Translations under genes and position numbers: made by a program
The notes under the pieces: generated by a model
Seen by the model: only the letters and a program-made list of their open reading frames with translations
What the model was told of the DNA's origin: nothing
Databases searched by the model: none
Assembly (NCBI RefSeq): GCF_050971785.1
Contig: NZ_JBPCCU010000008.1
Coordinates: 62,001-126,000, forward strand
From: Actinomadura_E scrupuli
Lineage (GTDB): Bacteria > Actinomycetota > Actinomycetes > Streptosporangiales > Streptosporangiaceae
Reading direction: 5' to 3'
Length of the DNA stretch: 64,000 bases
In this document: positions 34,583-43,782 of the stretch, in pieces
Layout of the letters: each line of letters opens with the position of its first letter
How positions within the stretch are numbered: position 1 is the stretch's first letter

Positions 34583-35496
34583 GGGGTGTCTCCGGGGGTG
34601 TGATGGTGACGCCAGGCGATCAGAGCGGCCAGCACCATGACGCCGGTGCTGACGATCGCGGCGGTGGTCCCGTGGCCGCCGGCGGTGGCCGTGGTGAGGT
34701 TGTAGGTACCGTGCCAGACCGCGACGATGAGGACGCTGGCGCTGGCCGACTCGTACAGCCAGGCCAGCAGGACCGATCCGCACGACAGGCCGATCAGGAA
34801 GCCGGGCAGGCCGACCGGGCCGAGGTCCCGGTAGTTCTGCAGGAGCAGGAACAACGGCAGGTGCCAGCCTGCCCACAACGGCACCAGCAGCAGGCTTGCG
34901 GCCAGCAGCCCGTGGCGGCGGCGCAGGGCCGGGACGGCGAAACCGCGCCAGCCGGTCTCCTCACCGAGCCCGTTCACCACGATGAACATCGCCCAGACGA
35001 ACACCACCCCCCACTGTGGCAAGCCGGCCATCCGCCCGAAATCACTCGGGACGAACCGGCCCGATCCAACGGCCGTCACGACCCCGGCCGATGCCAGCAG
35101 GAGCAATGGCGTGCCGATCGCGAACAGCCACCACCGGACCGGGACCCGCCACCGGACCATCCGCGACGCCAGGTCCCGGACGCCGCCACGGCCCTCGGTC
35201 ACCGCCGTGACCACGAACGCCGCGACCATCGGGCCGAGGAGGCCCGGGAACTGGGAGACCGAGCCGCCCAGGGTGACGACGCTTCCGTTGACCACCAACG
35301 GAATCCAGCAGGCCCACGACAGGGCATAGGCCACGATCACGTAAGCGGCGAGCGGATGGCCACGCGCCCAAGCGCACCACAGCGCTCCGCGCGCGGCGGC
35401 TCGGTGTCCGTCTCCGGCGCCGGCGGTCACCGCGATCTCGTGCGGGGCGGCCAGCCGATCGTCCGAACTCGGTGAAGGAATGCCGTAACCAGGCAT
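34579..35496 (-). CDS. CPBP-family intramembrane metalloprotease
   Basis: 305 aa from ATG 35496 with GGAG 6 nt upstream; a GTG two codons earlier is possible. Several membrane helices occur (HPLAAYVIVAYALSWACWIP, VRWWLFAIGTPLLLLASAGV, LAASLLLVPLWAG). The three CPBP motifs are present: EETGWRGF, PLWAGWHLPLF and VAVWHGTYN. The family (CAAX-protease and bacteriocin-processing) cleaves within membranes or acts in peptide self-immunity. It is coupled to the deazaflavin-type reductase gene. Confidence 0.9.
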   Translation of the reverse strand: MPGYGIPSPSSDDRLAAPHEIAVTAGAGDGHRAAARGALWCAWARGHPLAAYVIVAYALSWACWIPLVVNGSVVTLGGSVSQFPGLLGPMVAAFVVTAVTEGRGGVRDLASRMVRWRVPVRWWLFAIGTPLLLLASAGVVTAVGSGRFVPSDFGRMAGLPQWGVVFVWAMFIVVNGLGEETGWRGFAVPALRRRHGLLAASLLLVPLWAGWHLPLFLLLQNYRDLGPVGLPGFLIGLSCGSVLLAWLYESASASVLIVAVWHGTYNLTTATAGGHGTTAAIVSTGVMVLAALIAWRHHHTPGDTP

Positions 35497-35883
35497 GGTC
35501 ACTCCGCCCTGGCATCGTCGCCGACGGCAGGACGCTGGGCCGACAACCGTCGAAGGCCCATGCCGACGGACCGCTCGAGGAGGAGTGGAACCAACACCCG
35601 CACCTGAACGCGCTTGAGACCTGAGCGGCCTGGTCGATCGCCGCAGCGATCTCCTTGATCGAACACGAGGACGCCAAGCCCGTGGACGGCCGCCGCACCC
35701 GAGGCCCCGAAGATTGCCATCATGACCTCCTGACAACGGACATATCGCGCTTGTGCCGCCTGCCGGCCCGGTCCTCTCAGGCTCGCCCACAGCCGCAAGA
35801 ATGATCAGGGAACAAGGTCCCCTCCCAGGGAGCCCTGCGTCCCTGCCCGACGCAACCAGGATCGCCACCCTGCGACACCGGCA
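35497..35883. other. 387-bp stretch without a convincing gene
   Basis: No frame shows a recognisable protein or good ribosome site. It separates the CPBP operon from the decayed DUF4254-like gene and contains no obvious repeat. Confidence 0.4.
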
Positions 35884-36460
35884 TCAACCGGTCGGAGATC
35901 CGCCCTGCGACGCGAGCGGGGACGATTGCGGGGACAGCGACCCTTCGGTTTCCTCGAGCTCCTCGAACAGGGGGCAGTAGCTTCGCTGTCCGGGGGACTT
36001 GAACTGCCTGTAGCGCTTGAACCTCGCCTGTCCCAGCCGTATGCGTGTCAGAAAGGTGTCGAGGCCGTCGAGAAGGTCGGCGTGCTGTTCTTCCAGGACC
36101 GCGAGACGGGCCGCCCGGTCCTTCGGGGCCTGCTCGGCTCTGTGTGTGTGCAGGATGCGCAGATCGAGGACCGAGAGCCGGTCCACGATGGTGCCCGGCG
36201 TCGGGCTCTTTGCAGTGCCAGGTGATTCCCATGTCGTAGAACCGGCGGACAGCCGAGAGGAGATCGGACGGACCGCCGTCCGGCTCCTCGTCCGAGGACG
36301 TCGCCCCACCCGCCTGACACGCGCCCGTCTTCGAGGCGCGCGCCAGGCTTCTGACGCCGCCGCGCAGTCGGCGGTAGAACTCGTCGTGAGATACGGCCAG
36401 GTGCTCGAAGTAGTCGGATGCATCGAGGCCGGGCAGCGGGGTGAAGACGACGTCCAGCAC
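35884..36460 (-). pseudogene. frameshifted DUF4254-like gene
   Basis: Reading leftward, one frame gives VLDVVFTPLPGLDASDYFEH, LAVSHDEFYRRLRGGVRSLA and RFYDMGITWHCKEPDAG. Near 36195-36205 sense passes to another frame: TIVDRLSVLDLRILHTHRAE, LAVLEEQHADLLDGLDTFLT and FKRYRQFKSPGQRSYCPLFE. The second part resembles the helical DUF4254 family. A single-base indel would restore one protein of about 190 aa. No good start is seen; GTG 36460 is a guess. Confidence 0.5.
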
Positions 36461-36640
36461 CTGCCGGGGCGGGGACGTGTCGGGACCGAGACTCAGCTTA
36501 CGGATGAGGACGATGACCCGTGACGCTTCTCTGGTGGCGGAATTCGCCTGCGCTGCGAGACGGTGAAGGGCGAATTCGAGCAGCTCCGGTTCCCTTGGTC
36601 CCGAGGCAGGATGCCGACGTGCCGGAGCCGCAGCTGAGAG

Positions 36641-37042
36641 ATGTCCAAGATCGCCGAGACTCGCGCGTCGATGAAGGAGGTCAAGACGCTCGCCACCACC
36701 ATCGAAGGCGCCCAGGGACCAGAGATCGAGAAGATGACCGGCTGGCTCAGGACCTGGGGCGCCCCCACCACCATGCCGCCCATGGAAGGTATGCCGGGCA
36801 TGGACCACGGCCAGGGCATGATGAGCGGCGCCGAGATGAAGAGCCTCGGAAAGCTCTCGGGCAGGGCCTTCGACAAGGCCTTCCTGCAGATGATGATCAA
36901 GCATCACCAGGGTGCCGTCGCCATGGCCAAGACCGAACAGGCCCAAGGCCGGTTCCCCGACGCCAAGTCCTTGGCCTCAACCATCGTCACCTCGCAGACG
37001 GCCGAGATCGCCACCATGCGGAACCTGCTCAAGGGCGGGTAG
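36641..37042 (+). CDS. N-terminally shortened DUF305 protein
   Basis: 133 aa. DUF305 proteins are secreted or periplasmic, with two copies of an HH-containing helical unit. The second unit is intact (FDKAFLQMMIKHHQGAVAMA, QTAEIATMRNLLKGG) and is preceded by the Met/His-rich linker PPMEGMPGMDHGQGMM. The first unit and the signal peptide are missing: the protein starts MSKIAETRASMKEVKTLATT, normally the end of unit one. Upstream, DADV survives in another frame, then sequence breaks. It is probably a remnant whose product would stay in the cytoplasm; a metal-binding role is only inferred. Confidence 0.7.
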   Translation: MSKIAETRASMKEVKTLATTIEGAQGPEIEKMTGWLRTWGAPTTMPPMEGMPGMDHGQGMMSGAEMKSLGKLSGRAFDKAFLQMMIKHHQGAVAMAKTEQAQGRFPDAKSLASTIVTSQTAEIATMRNLLKGG

Positions 37043-37048
37043 CCCCGG

Positions 37049-37086
37049 GCTGCGGACCCGCCACCTCGAAGTGGCGGGTCCGCAGC
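37049..37086. terminator. strong hairpin after the DUF305 gene
   Basis: A perfect 16-bp stem, GCTGCGGACCCGCCAC pairing with GTGGCGGGTCCGCAGC, encloses the loop CTCGAA. It starts 7 nt after the stop. Confidence 0.75.
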
Positions 37087-37204
37087 GACCAGGTGGGCGA
37101 TCACCGGCCCATCGGGCCGGTCGGGATTGTCTGATCTTCCGACAGTCCCTCTGAAAACGATGTTGGGAGGCCGGAGCCAGGTCGTCCGCCGTACGCTCAC
37201 GCTC

Positions 37205-38242
37205 ATGACGGTGGACGGCGGCGGCGGTGGGCGCGGGGGCGTACGGGCGTCGCGGAGCGTGGTGGTGGTCACGGCGGTCGCCGGGGTGGTGCTGGTCGGT
37301 GCGGTGGTGTGGGTGCTGGGGCCGGGCGCGGGGTGGGTGCTGCGTCATCTGGACGGTGTCGAGGGTTTGTCGGGGAAGGAGAAGGCCGACGCGCTGGATG
37401 CGATCCGGGGCCGTGTGCTGACCATCGCTACGGGGGTGCTGGCGGTCGTCGCGGTGTACTACACCGCGCGCAATGCCCAGACCGCGCGCCGTACGTTGGA
37501 GCACAGTGTCGGCTCGGCTCGTCGGGTGGCGGAGTTGACCGAGCAGGGGCAGGTGACCGAGCGGTACACCAGGGCCATCGAGCAGCTCGGTTCGGACAAG
37601 CTCGACATCCGCATTGGCGGTGTCTATGCCCTCGAACGGATCGCCCGTGACTCGGCCCGTGACCATCCCACTGTCTTGGAGGTCCTGGCCGCGTTCATCC
37701 GTGAACACACCCGTGACAGCGACGCCCACGCCGCCGCGGCCGGCGAAGACCTTGCCGACGGCACCGACGCGGTGGGACGACTCCGAGCCGATCTGGAGGC
37801 GGCCGTCACGGTGCTGGGACGCCGTAACGCTCACCAGGACCATGGCGTCAGCGCGCATCTGCGTGGCTCGAACCTCGCTGGAGCCCATCTGAGCGAGGCG
37901 AATCTGGCCGGCGCTCACCTGGCTGGCGCGGATCTGCGCGGCGCGGATCTGAGCCACGCGGATCTGGCCGGCGTCCATCTCGACAGCGCGGATCTGGCCG
38001 GTGCGAACCTGGCCGGGGCGGACCTTTCCGACGCCGAACTGCGTGGCGCGGATCTGAGTGCCGCCGATCTGACGGGCGCGGACCTGCGTGGCGCGAACCT
38101 GACCCACGCCGAGCTGGTCGGCGCGAACCTGGCGGGTGCGGAGTTGCGGGGAGCGGATCTGACTCACGCGGACCTGACCGGCCTGATCGGCGCGGACCTG
38201 ACGGGCGCGATCGGGTTGACGAACACCCCGAGGCACGGCTAG
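37205..38242 (+). CDS. membrane-anchored pentapeptide-repeat protein
   Basis: 345 aa from ATG 37205 (starts at 37160 or 37127 are also in frame; none has a clear ribosome site). Two membrane helices lie at about 18-40 (VVVVTAVAGVVLVGAVVWVL) and 72-90 (VLTIATGVLAVVAVYYTARN). A conserved link segment follows (VTERYTRAIEQLGSDKLDIR, GGVYALERIARDSARDHPTV). The last 125 residues are A(D/N)Lxx pentapeptide repeats forming a right-handed four-sided beta-helix. DNA shows matching 15-bp periodicity. The repeat domain should be cytoplasmic. Role unknown; soluble relatives mimic DNA or act as scaffolds. Confidence 0.87.
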   Translation: MTVDGGGGGRGGVRASRSVVVVTAVAGVVLVGAVVWVLGPGAGWVLRHLDGVEGLSGKEKADALDAIRGRVLTIATGVLAVVAVYYTARNAQTARRTLEHSVGSARRVAELTEQGQVTERYTRAIEQLGSDKLDIRIGGVYALERIARDSARDHPTVLEVLAAFIREHTRDSDAHAAAAGEDLADGTDAVGRLRADLEAAVTVLGRRNAHQDHGVSAHLRGSNLAGAHLSEANLAGAHLAGADLRGADLSHADLAGVHLDSADLAGANLAGADLSDAELRGADLSAADLTGADLRGANLTHAELVGANLAGAELRGADLTHADLTGLIGADLTGAIGLTNTPRHG

Positions 38243-38283
38243 GAGACCCCGCTCCTTTCCACTCTCAACGTATAGCGCACGGG

Positions 38284-38302
38284 GGGGCTTGCGGCAAGAC
38301 CC
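38284..38302 (+). promoter_or_regulatory. rifamycin-associated element (RAE)
   Basis: GGGGCTTGCGGCAAGACCC, a 19-bp partly palindromic motif, matches the RAE described upstream of rifamycin-inactivation genes in actinomycetes and linked to rifamycin-inducible expression. It lies 60 bp before the glycosyltransferase stump and 317 bp before rph. Confidence 0.9.
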
Positions 38303-38361
38303 GGGTGTTGCCGCAGAATCGTCGGCCGAGGCCAGAACCTACGGAAACGGGAGTCTCGAAA

Positions 38362-38622
38362 ATGCGTGTGCTGTTGTCGACGGACGGGGGACGCGGTGAC
38401 GGACCGCTGGTGGGACTCGCGGTGCGGTTGCGGGCACCCGGCGCGGAGGTGCGGATGTGCGCGCCGCCCGGCTGGGCGGAGCGGCCGGCCGACTCGTCAG
38501 GGGGAACGCAGCGAGAGATGAGGACGTGCCGAACAACAGGTTCGGCACTGCGCGAGACGCCGGTGATTCGACCGGTCGGTGCGGGGCGACGGAGCACGGC
38601 TGCCGCGGAGGTATCGCGATGA
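38362..38622 (+). pseudogene. stump of a GT1 glycosyltransferase, fused to out-of-family sequence
   Basis: From ATG 38362 the first 45 codons (MRVLLSTDGGRGDGPLVGLA, RLRAPGAEVRMCAPPGWAER) are the N-terminus of a family 1 glycosyltransferase of the MGT type that includes rifamycin glycosyltransferases. The remaining 400 aa are gone; the frame runs on for about 41 unrelated codons and stops at TGA 38620-38622, overlapping the rph ATG. The stump still follows the RAE, so it may serve as a leader that couples translation to rph. Confidence 0.7.
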
Positions 38623-41216
38623 TCGAGCAGTACGTGGTGGGTCTGCAGGAGGTCGACGAGACGCAGGTCGCGGTCGTTGGCGGCAAGGGTGCGCACCTGG
38701 GCGGGCTGTCGCGGATCGAAGGCATCCGCGTGCCGGGTGGCTTTTGCGTGACGACGGACGCCTTCCGGCGGATCATGGCGGAAGCGCCGTCGATCGACGA
38801 TCGGCTCGATCAGCTGTCGCGCTCGAACCCGGACGACCGGGAGGGGATCCGCACGCTCAGCGCGCGGATTCGCCGGACCATCGAAGGGGTCGCCATCCCG
38901 GGCGATCTGTCGGCGGCGATCATCAGCGCGCTCGCCCGGCTCGGCGAGCAGGCCGCCTACGCCGTCCGATCCAGCGCGACGGCAGAGGACCTGCCGACGG
39001 CCTCCTTCGCCGGCCAGCAGGACACGTACCTGAACGTCATGGGGCCGACGGCGATCCTCCAGCACGTCAGCCGCTGCTGGGCCTCGCTGTTCACCGAGCG
39101 GGCCGTGACCTACCGCCAGCGGAACGGCATCGACCACCGCACGGTCCAGATGGCCGTGGTCGTGCAGCAGATGGTCCTCCCGGACGCGGCCGGCATCCTG
39201 TTCACGGCCGACCCCGTCACGGGCAACCGGAGGGTCGCCACCGTGGACGCCGGCTTCGGCCTCGGTGAGGCCCTGGTCTCCGGCCTGGTGAACCCGGACG
39301 TCTTCAAAGTGCGACACGGCGAAGTCGTCGCCAAGGCGATCGCCGCCAAACAGCGTGCCGTGCACGCCCTGCCGGCCGGCGGTACGCAGGAAGTGGCGAT
39401 CGACTCGCAGCGGCAGGAGCAGCCGGCGCTGACGGATGCGCAGGTCGTGCGGCTCGTGCAGCTCGGGCGGCGGATCGAAGCGCACTTCGGCCGCCCGCAG
39501 GACATCGAATGGTGCCTGGTCGATGATGGCTTCCAGATCGTTCAGAGCCGGCCGATCACGACGCTGTTCCCCATCCCCGAGCCCGGCGACCAGGAGAATC
39601 ACGTCTACGTCTCCGTCGGCCATGGGCAGATGATGACCGACCCCATGAAGCCCCTGGGGCTGTCCATGTGGCAGCTGACGGCCATGGTGCCGATGCACGA
39701 GGCCGGCGGGAGGCTGTTCGTCGACGTCACCCGGCGCCTGGCCTCGCCCGCGAGCCGCGCCGGCCTCCTGGACGTCATGGGGAGAGGCGATCCGCTGATC
39801 AGGGACGCTCTGGAGACCGTCCTCGACCGCGACGATTTCGTCCTGCCGCTCCCGGACGCGGGTCCCGGCGGGCCGCCGGCCGGCGGCGCGTCCGCCCCGA
39901 TCGAGACCGATCCGGCCATCGTCACCGGGCTGATCGAGCGCAGCCGGACGTCCCTCGCCGCCCTGGAGCGCGACATCCGGACGAAGACCGGACCGGCGCT
40001 GTTCGACTTCCTGCTGGAGGCCTTCGAGGAGCACAAGCGAATCCTCAGTGATCCGCTGAACCTTCAGGTGATCATGGCGGGGATGGAGGCCACGTGGTGG
40101 CTCAACGACAAGCTGCAGGAGTGGCTGGGCGAGAAGAACGCGGCTGACACGCTCACGCTGTCCGCCCCCGACAACGTCACGTCCCAGATGGGACTGGCGC
40201 TGCTCGACGTCGCGGACGTGATCCGCCCGCAGTCCGAGGTGGTGGCGTTCCTGCAGGGCGTCGAGGACGAGGGCTTCCTGGACGAGCTGGCGAAGCTCGC
40301 GGGCGGGACCGAAGCGCGCGATGCCATCGAGGCCTACCTCGACCGGTACGGCATGCGCTGCGTCGGCGAGATCGACATCACGAGGCCGCGTTGGCGCGAG
40401 CGCCCCACCACGCTCGTGCCCGTCATCCTCGACAACGTCAGGAACTTCGAGCCCGGTGCCGCCGCGCGGCGCTTCGAGGAGGGCCGGCAGAAGGCACAGA
40501 AGAAGGAACAGGACGTGCTGTCACGCTTGCGGGCCCTGCCGGACGGGAACCAGAAGGCCGACGAGGCCAAGCGGATGATCGACCGGGTCCGCACCTTCAT
40601 CGGGTACCGGGAGTACCCGAAGTACGGCATCGTCAGCCGCTACTTCGTCTACAAGCGGGCCTTGCTGGAGGAGGCCGAGCGCCTCGTGCAGGCCAACGTG
40701 CTTCCGGAGAAGGAGGACATCTTCTACCTCACGTTCCAGGAGTTCCACGTCGTCGTGCGCTCGAACCAGGTGGATGACCAGCTCATCCGGCAGCGCAAGG
40801 ACGCGTTCCGGTCGTACCACGCGCTCACACCGCCCCGGGTCCTGACCTCGGATGGCGAGGCCGTCACCGGGGCGTACCGGCGCGACGACGTACCGGCCGG
40901 TGCCCTGGTCGGCCTACCGGTTTCCGCCGGGACCGTCGAGGGAAGGGCCCGCGTCATCCTGGACATGGCGGAGGCCGATCTCGAGGCGGGCGACATCCTG
41001 GTCACGGCCTACACGGACCCCAGCTGGTCGCCCCTGTTCGTCGGAATCACGGGCCTGGTGACGGAGGTGGGCGGCCTGATGACCCATGGCTCAGTGATCG
41101 CCCGGGAGTACGGCCTGCCGGCCGTCGTGGGCGTGGAGCGGGCCACCCGGCTGATCCGGGACGGGCAGCGGATCCGCGTGCACGGAACCGACGGGTACGT
41201 CGAGATTCTGCCTTGA
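38619..41216 (+). CDS. rph: rifamycin-inactivating phosphotransferase
   Basis: 865 aa, the usual Rph length. Rph transfers the beta-phosphate of ATP to the C21 hydroxyl of rifamycins, inactivating them. Layout: N-terminal ATP-grasp domain (about 1-315; GGKGAHLGGLSRI, AYAVRSSATAEDLPTASFAG), central rifamycin-binding domain (about 330-730; DPMKPLGLSMWQL), and a swivelling phosphohistidine domain with GGLMTHGSVIAREYGLPAVV, where His823 is the expected phospho-carrier. Start ATG 38619 has GGAGG 7 nt upstream. The RAE at 38284 predicts rifamycin induction. A glycosyltransferase stump precedes it. The gene product should confer intrinsic rifamycin resistance. Confidence 0.96.
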   Translation: MIEQYVVGLQEVDETQVAVVGGKGAHLGGLSRIEGIRVPGGFCVTTDAFRRIMAEAPSIDDRLDQLSRSNPDDREGIRTLSARIRRTIEGVAIPGDLSAAIISALARLGEQAAYAVRSSATAEDLPTASFAGQQDTYLNVMGPTAILQHVSRCWASLFTERAVTYRQRNGIDHRTVQMAVVVQQMVLPDAAGILFTADPVTGNRRVATVDAGFGLGEALVSGLVNPDVFKVRHGEVVAKAIAAKQRAVHALPAGGTQEVAIDSQRQEQPALTDAQVVRLVQLGRRIEAHFGRPQDIEWCLVDDGFQIVQSRPITTLFPIPEPGDQENHVYVSVGHGQMMTDPMKPLGLSMWQLTAMVPMHEAGGRLFVDVTRRLASPASRAGLLDVMGRGDPLIRDALETVLDRDDFVLPLPDAGPGGPPAGGASAPIETDPAIVTGLIERSRTSLAALERDIRTKTGPALFDFLLEAFEEHKRILSDPLNLQVIMAGMEATWWLNDKLQEWLGEKNAADTLTLSAPDNVTSQMGLALLDVADVIRPQSEVVAFLQGVEDEGFLDELAKLAGGTEARDAIEAYLDRYGMRCVGEIDITRPRWRERPTTLVPVILDNVRNFEPGAAARRFEEGRQKAQKKEQDVLSRLRALPDGNQKADEAKRMIDRVRTFIGYREYPKYGIVSRYFVYKRALLEEAERLVQANVLPEKEDIFYLTFQEFHVVVRSNQVDDQLIRQRKDAFRSYHALTPPRVLTSDGEAVTGAYRRDDVPAGALVGLPVSAGTVEGRARVILDMAEADLEAGDILVTAYTDPSWSPLFVGITGLVTEVGGLMTHGSVIAREYGLPAVVGVERATRLIRDGQRIRVHGTDGYVEILP

Positions 41217-41296
41217 CCGCTGGATCGCCGTCTCCGTCTCATGATCGTTCAGGCGGTGTCGCTCGTGCCGATGAGTGTGCGTTTGACCGTTGCTGG

Positions 41297-42130
41297 TCAG
41301 TCGCTGCCGTGCAGGAGCCGGCGGAGTGCGGTCGGGGTGTGGCCCAGGTGCTGTCGTACGGTTCGGCTCAGGTGGGCTTGGTCGGCGAAGCCGAGGTCGA
41401 CGGCGAGCAGGGCGAGGCTGGTGTCGCCCTGTTCGAGTCGTTGCAGGGCGCGGCTCACCCGTACGCGGTTGCGGTAACGCGTCACCGAGACCCCCATCTG
41501 CCTGGAGAATGCACGGCTCAATCGAAACGGTGAGACCGCGAGCAACGCGGCCAGCGGGAAGAGCGCGTGGGCGGCGGGGTGGCCGGCGTGGATCGCTTCG
41601 CGGGCTGCGGACACGATGGCCCGGTCGGTGTCGTGGGCGGCCACGTCGGCCGGTGTCGGACGGGTGTGGATCTGCCCGAGGACATCGTCGAACAGCTCCA
41701 GCAGCGTCTGCTGCAGGCCGTCGCCGGCCCGCGCGGCGGCGAGCATGCGGCGGTGGGTCAGCTCGGTTCGCGCATCGACGTAGAACGTCGACCCGGCCAG
41801 GGGCGCGTCGCCGGCGAGGGTGTCCCACAGCGTTGGCCGCAGGTTGATCCAGGTGCACAGATCACCTCCCGACGGGTGCGCGAAGTGCTCCTGCTCACCG
41901 GGCGTGCCGACGTAGCCGAGGGTGGGGTCGATGTCGGCGCAGACCCCGCCTGCCCGCCTGCGAAAGCGCCCGCGCTGTGCCAGCACCAGGTTGTACTCAT
42001 CGCGGGTCTCCGCCGGTGACCACCGGGTGTGGTCGTCATGGCAGGTGACGATTCTGATCGCGTAGTCGGGCCCGGCGGCCACGTCGGTGGCGGTGCGCAC
42101 GCCGTGGACGGTACGCCGGGCGGACGTCAC
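41297..42130 (-). CDS. AraC-family transcriptional regulator
   Basis: 277 aa from GTG 42130 (the exact start is uncertain; no clear ribosome site). The N-terminal sensing part includes HDDHTRWSPAETRDEYNLVL; the C-terminal AraC double helix-turn-helix is clear (LLAVSPFRLSRAFSRQMGVS, YRNRVRVSRALQRLEQGDTS, LALLAVDLGFADQAHLSRTV). It is convergent with rph and divergent from an SRPBCC gene across 130 bp, so regulation of that gene is possible. Confidence 0.85.
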   Translation of the reverse strand: MTSARRTVHGVRTATDVAAGPDYAIRIVTCHDDHTRWSPAETRDEYNLVLAQRGRFRRRAGGVCADIDPTLGYVGTPGEQEHFAHPSGGDLCTWINLRPTLWDTLAGDAPLAGSTFYVDARTELTHRRMLAAARAGDGLQQTLLELFDDVLGQIHTRPTPADVAAHDTDRAIVSAAREAIHAGHPAAHALFPLAALLAVSPFRLSRAFSRQMGVSVTRYRNRVRVSRALQRLEQGDTSLALLAVDLGFADQAHLSRTVRQHLGHTPTALRRLLHGSD

Positions 42131-42260
42131 GCCGCAAGGAAGTTCAAGACGCCCGCCACCGGGCGCGGCATGCTCACCCGCATCGACAGCACCCAGTGGC
42201 GGTGGAGCGGTCACCGATCGTGTGGCAGGCCACGGCTGAAAGCAGCAGACAGGAGACGGT

Positions 42261-42665
42261 ATGGCTTCCGTTCGTAAGGAGATCACGATCGATGCCCGGC
42301 CGGACGAGGTGTGGGCGGCGTTGCGTGACTGGGGTGCGCTCCATCGGCGTCTGGTGCCCGGCTTCGTCACCGACGCCCGGCTGGAGGGCCGGGACCGGGT
42401 CATCACGCTCTTCAACGGCACCGTCGTCAGGGAGGTGCTCGTGGACCTGGACGACGAGACTCGCCGCCTCGTCTGGTCGATCGCCGGCGGTCCGTACGAG
42501 CACCACAACGCCTCGGCGCAGGTCTTCGCCGCCGGCGGGACCGGCGCCCTGTTCGTCTGGACCGCCGACCTGCTGCCCGACGAGATCGCCGAGCGCACCG
42601 CCGGCCTGATGGAACGCGGCATACGGGTCATCAAACAGACGCTCGAAACGGAGCCGGGACGTTGA
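42261..42665 (+). CDS. SRPBCC-family (START-like) protein
   Basis: 134 aa. Typical helix-grip fold text: ASVRKEITIDARPDEVWAAL, GALHRRLVPGFVTDARL, DETRRLVWSIAGG and a long final helix AGLMERGIRVIKQTLE. Proteins of this kind bind hydrophobic ligands or act as polyketide-cyclase-like enzymes. GGAGA lies about 6 nt upstream of ATG. It is divergent from the AraC regulator and convergent with an aldo/keto reductase. Confidence 0.85.
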   Translation: MASVRKEITIDARPDEVWAALRDWGALHRRLVPGFVTDARLEGRDRVITLFNGTVVREVLVDLDDETRRLVWSIAGGPYEHHNASAQVFAAGGTGALFVWTADLLPDEIAERTAGLMERGIRVIKQTLETEPGR

Positions 42666-42705
42666 TCAGCATCCCCGTTCGGTGAAACGTCCTTTCCATC
42701 AGTTC

Positions 42706-43638
42706 TCAGGCGCTGACTTGGTTCAGCAGGGCGATCTCGTCGGTGGTGAGCCGCAGGGTCAGGTACGGCAACAAGTCGGCGAGCTGGGCTGGGCTGCGGG
42801 CGCCGGCCAGCGGGGTGGCCACGGTGGGCTGGGCCGCGAGCCAGGCCAGCGCGACCGCGGCCATCGTGGTGTGGTGCGCGGTGGCGACCTGCTCAAGAGC
42901 GCCCAGTACGGCGGGGCCTTTTCCGTCGAGGTGGGCGCGGGCTCGGTCGGCGCGAGGGCTGTCGATCTCGGGACCGCCGGGACGGTACTTGCCGGTGAGG
43001 AAGCCACGCGCCAGCGCGACGTACGGCAGGCAGGCCAGCCCGGCTTCGGCCACGGTGGGAGCCAGGTGCCGTTCATAGCCCTCTCGTTGGACCAGGTTGT
43101 ACTCCGCCTGCAGCGCGATGTAGGCCGCCAGCCCCTCCCGCTTCGAGGTCTCCAGCGCGGCCGACAGCCGGTCCGCCGGGTAGTTGGACGCCGCGATGTG
43201 CCGGACCTTGCCCGAACGCACCAGTTCGTCGAACGCGGCGAGGGTCTCGGCGAGCGGGGTGCCGGGATCATCCACGTGCGCGTAGTACAGGTCGATATGA
43301 TCGACTCTCAGCCGCCGCAGCGAGTTCTCGGCGCCGTGCCGGATCGTCTCCGGCTTCAGGTTGTCCAGGCCTGGCAGCGCGCCCACCTTGGTGGCGATCA
43401 CCATCCGGTCCCGGTTGCCGCGGCTCTTCAGCCAGCGACCGATGATCTCCTCGGATTCGCCGCCCGCGCCGCCGGGCGACGAGGAGCCGTACATGTCGGC
43501 GGTATCGATGAAGTTGCCGCCGGCCTCGGCGTAGGCATCGAGCACGGCGAACGAGGTCTCCTCATCGGCCGTCCAGCCGAAGGGGTTGCCGCCCAGGCAC
43601 AATGGCGACACTTCAAGGTCAGTGCTGCTGATTTTCAC
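42706..43638 (-). CDS. aldo/keto reductase
   Basis: 310 aa from GTG 43638, which has GGAGG 4 nt upstream; an in-frame start eight codons earlier is less well placed. The tetrad is intact: Asp45 (FIDTADMY), Tyr50, Lys84 (IATKVG) and His121 (LYYAHVDDPG). The loop after Tyr50 is Gly/Ser-rich (GSSSPGGAGGESEE). It lies downstream of an HxlR regulator on the same strand (144-bp gap), which may control it. The sugar or aldehyde substrate is unknown. Confidence 0.92.
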   Translation of the reverse strand: MKISSTDLEVSPLCLGGNPFGWTADEETSFAVLDAYAEAGGNFIDTADMYGSSSPGGAGGESEEIIGRWLKSRGNRDRMVIATKVGALPGLDNLKPETIRHGAENSLRRLRVDHIDLYYAHVDDPGTPLAETLAAFDELVRSGKVRHIAASNYPADRLSAALETSKREGLAAYIALQAEYNLVQREGYERHLAPTVAEAGLACLPYVALARGFLTGKYRPGGPEIDSPRADRARAHLDGKGPAVLGALEQVATAHHTTMAAVALAWLAAQPTVATPLAGARSPAQLADLLPYLTLRLTTDEIALLNQVSA

Positions 43639-43782
43639 GCTTCCTCCATCCTCCGGGCGCAACGTTAGGGACCCACGGGGAACCAGCCGGTTCCCTGCGG
43701 CCCCGCGGTCCCATGGGAGCCCTCGGCCGTCAGCCTCGACTCGAGGGGTCGACCACGACCCGGATGGACTGCGTCTCCCTCG

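Noticed and set aside
38265..40034. 589-codon frame opposite rph
   Set aside because: Antisense of a confidently identified enzyme; no similarity to a known protein.
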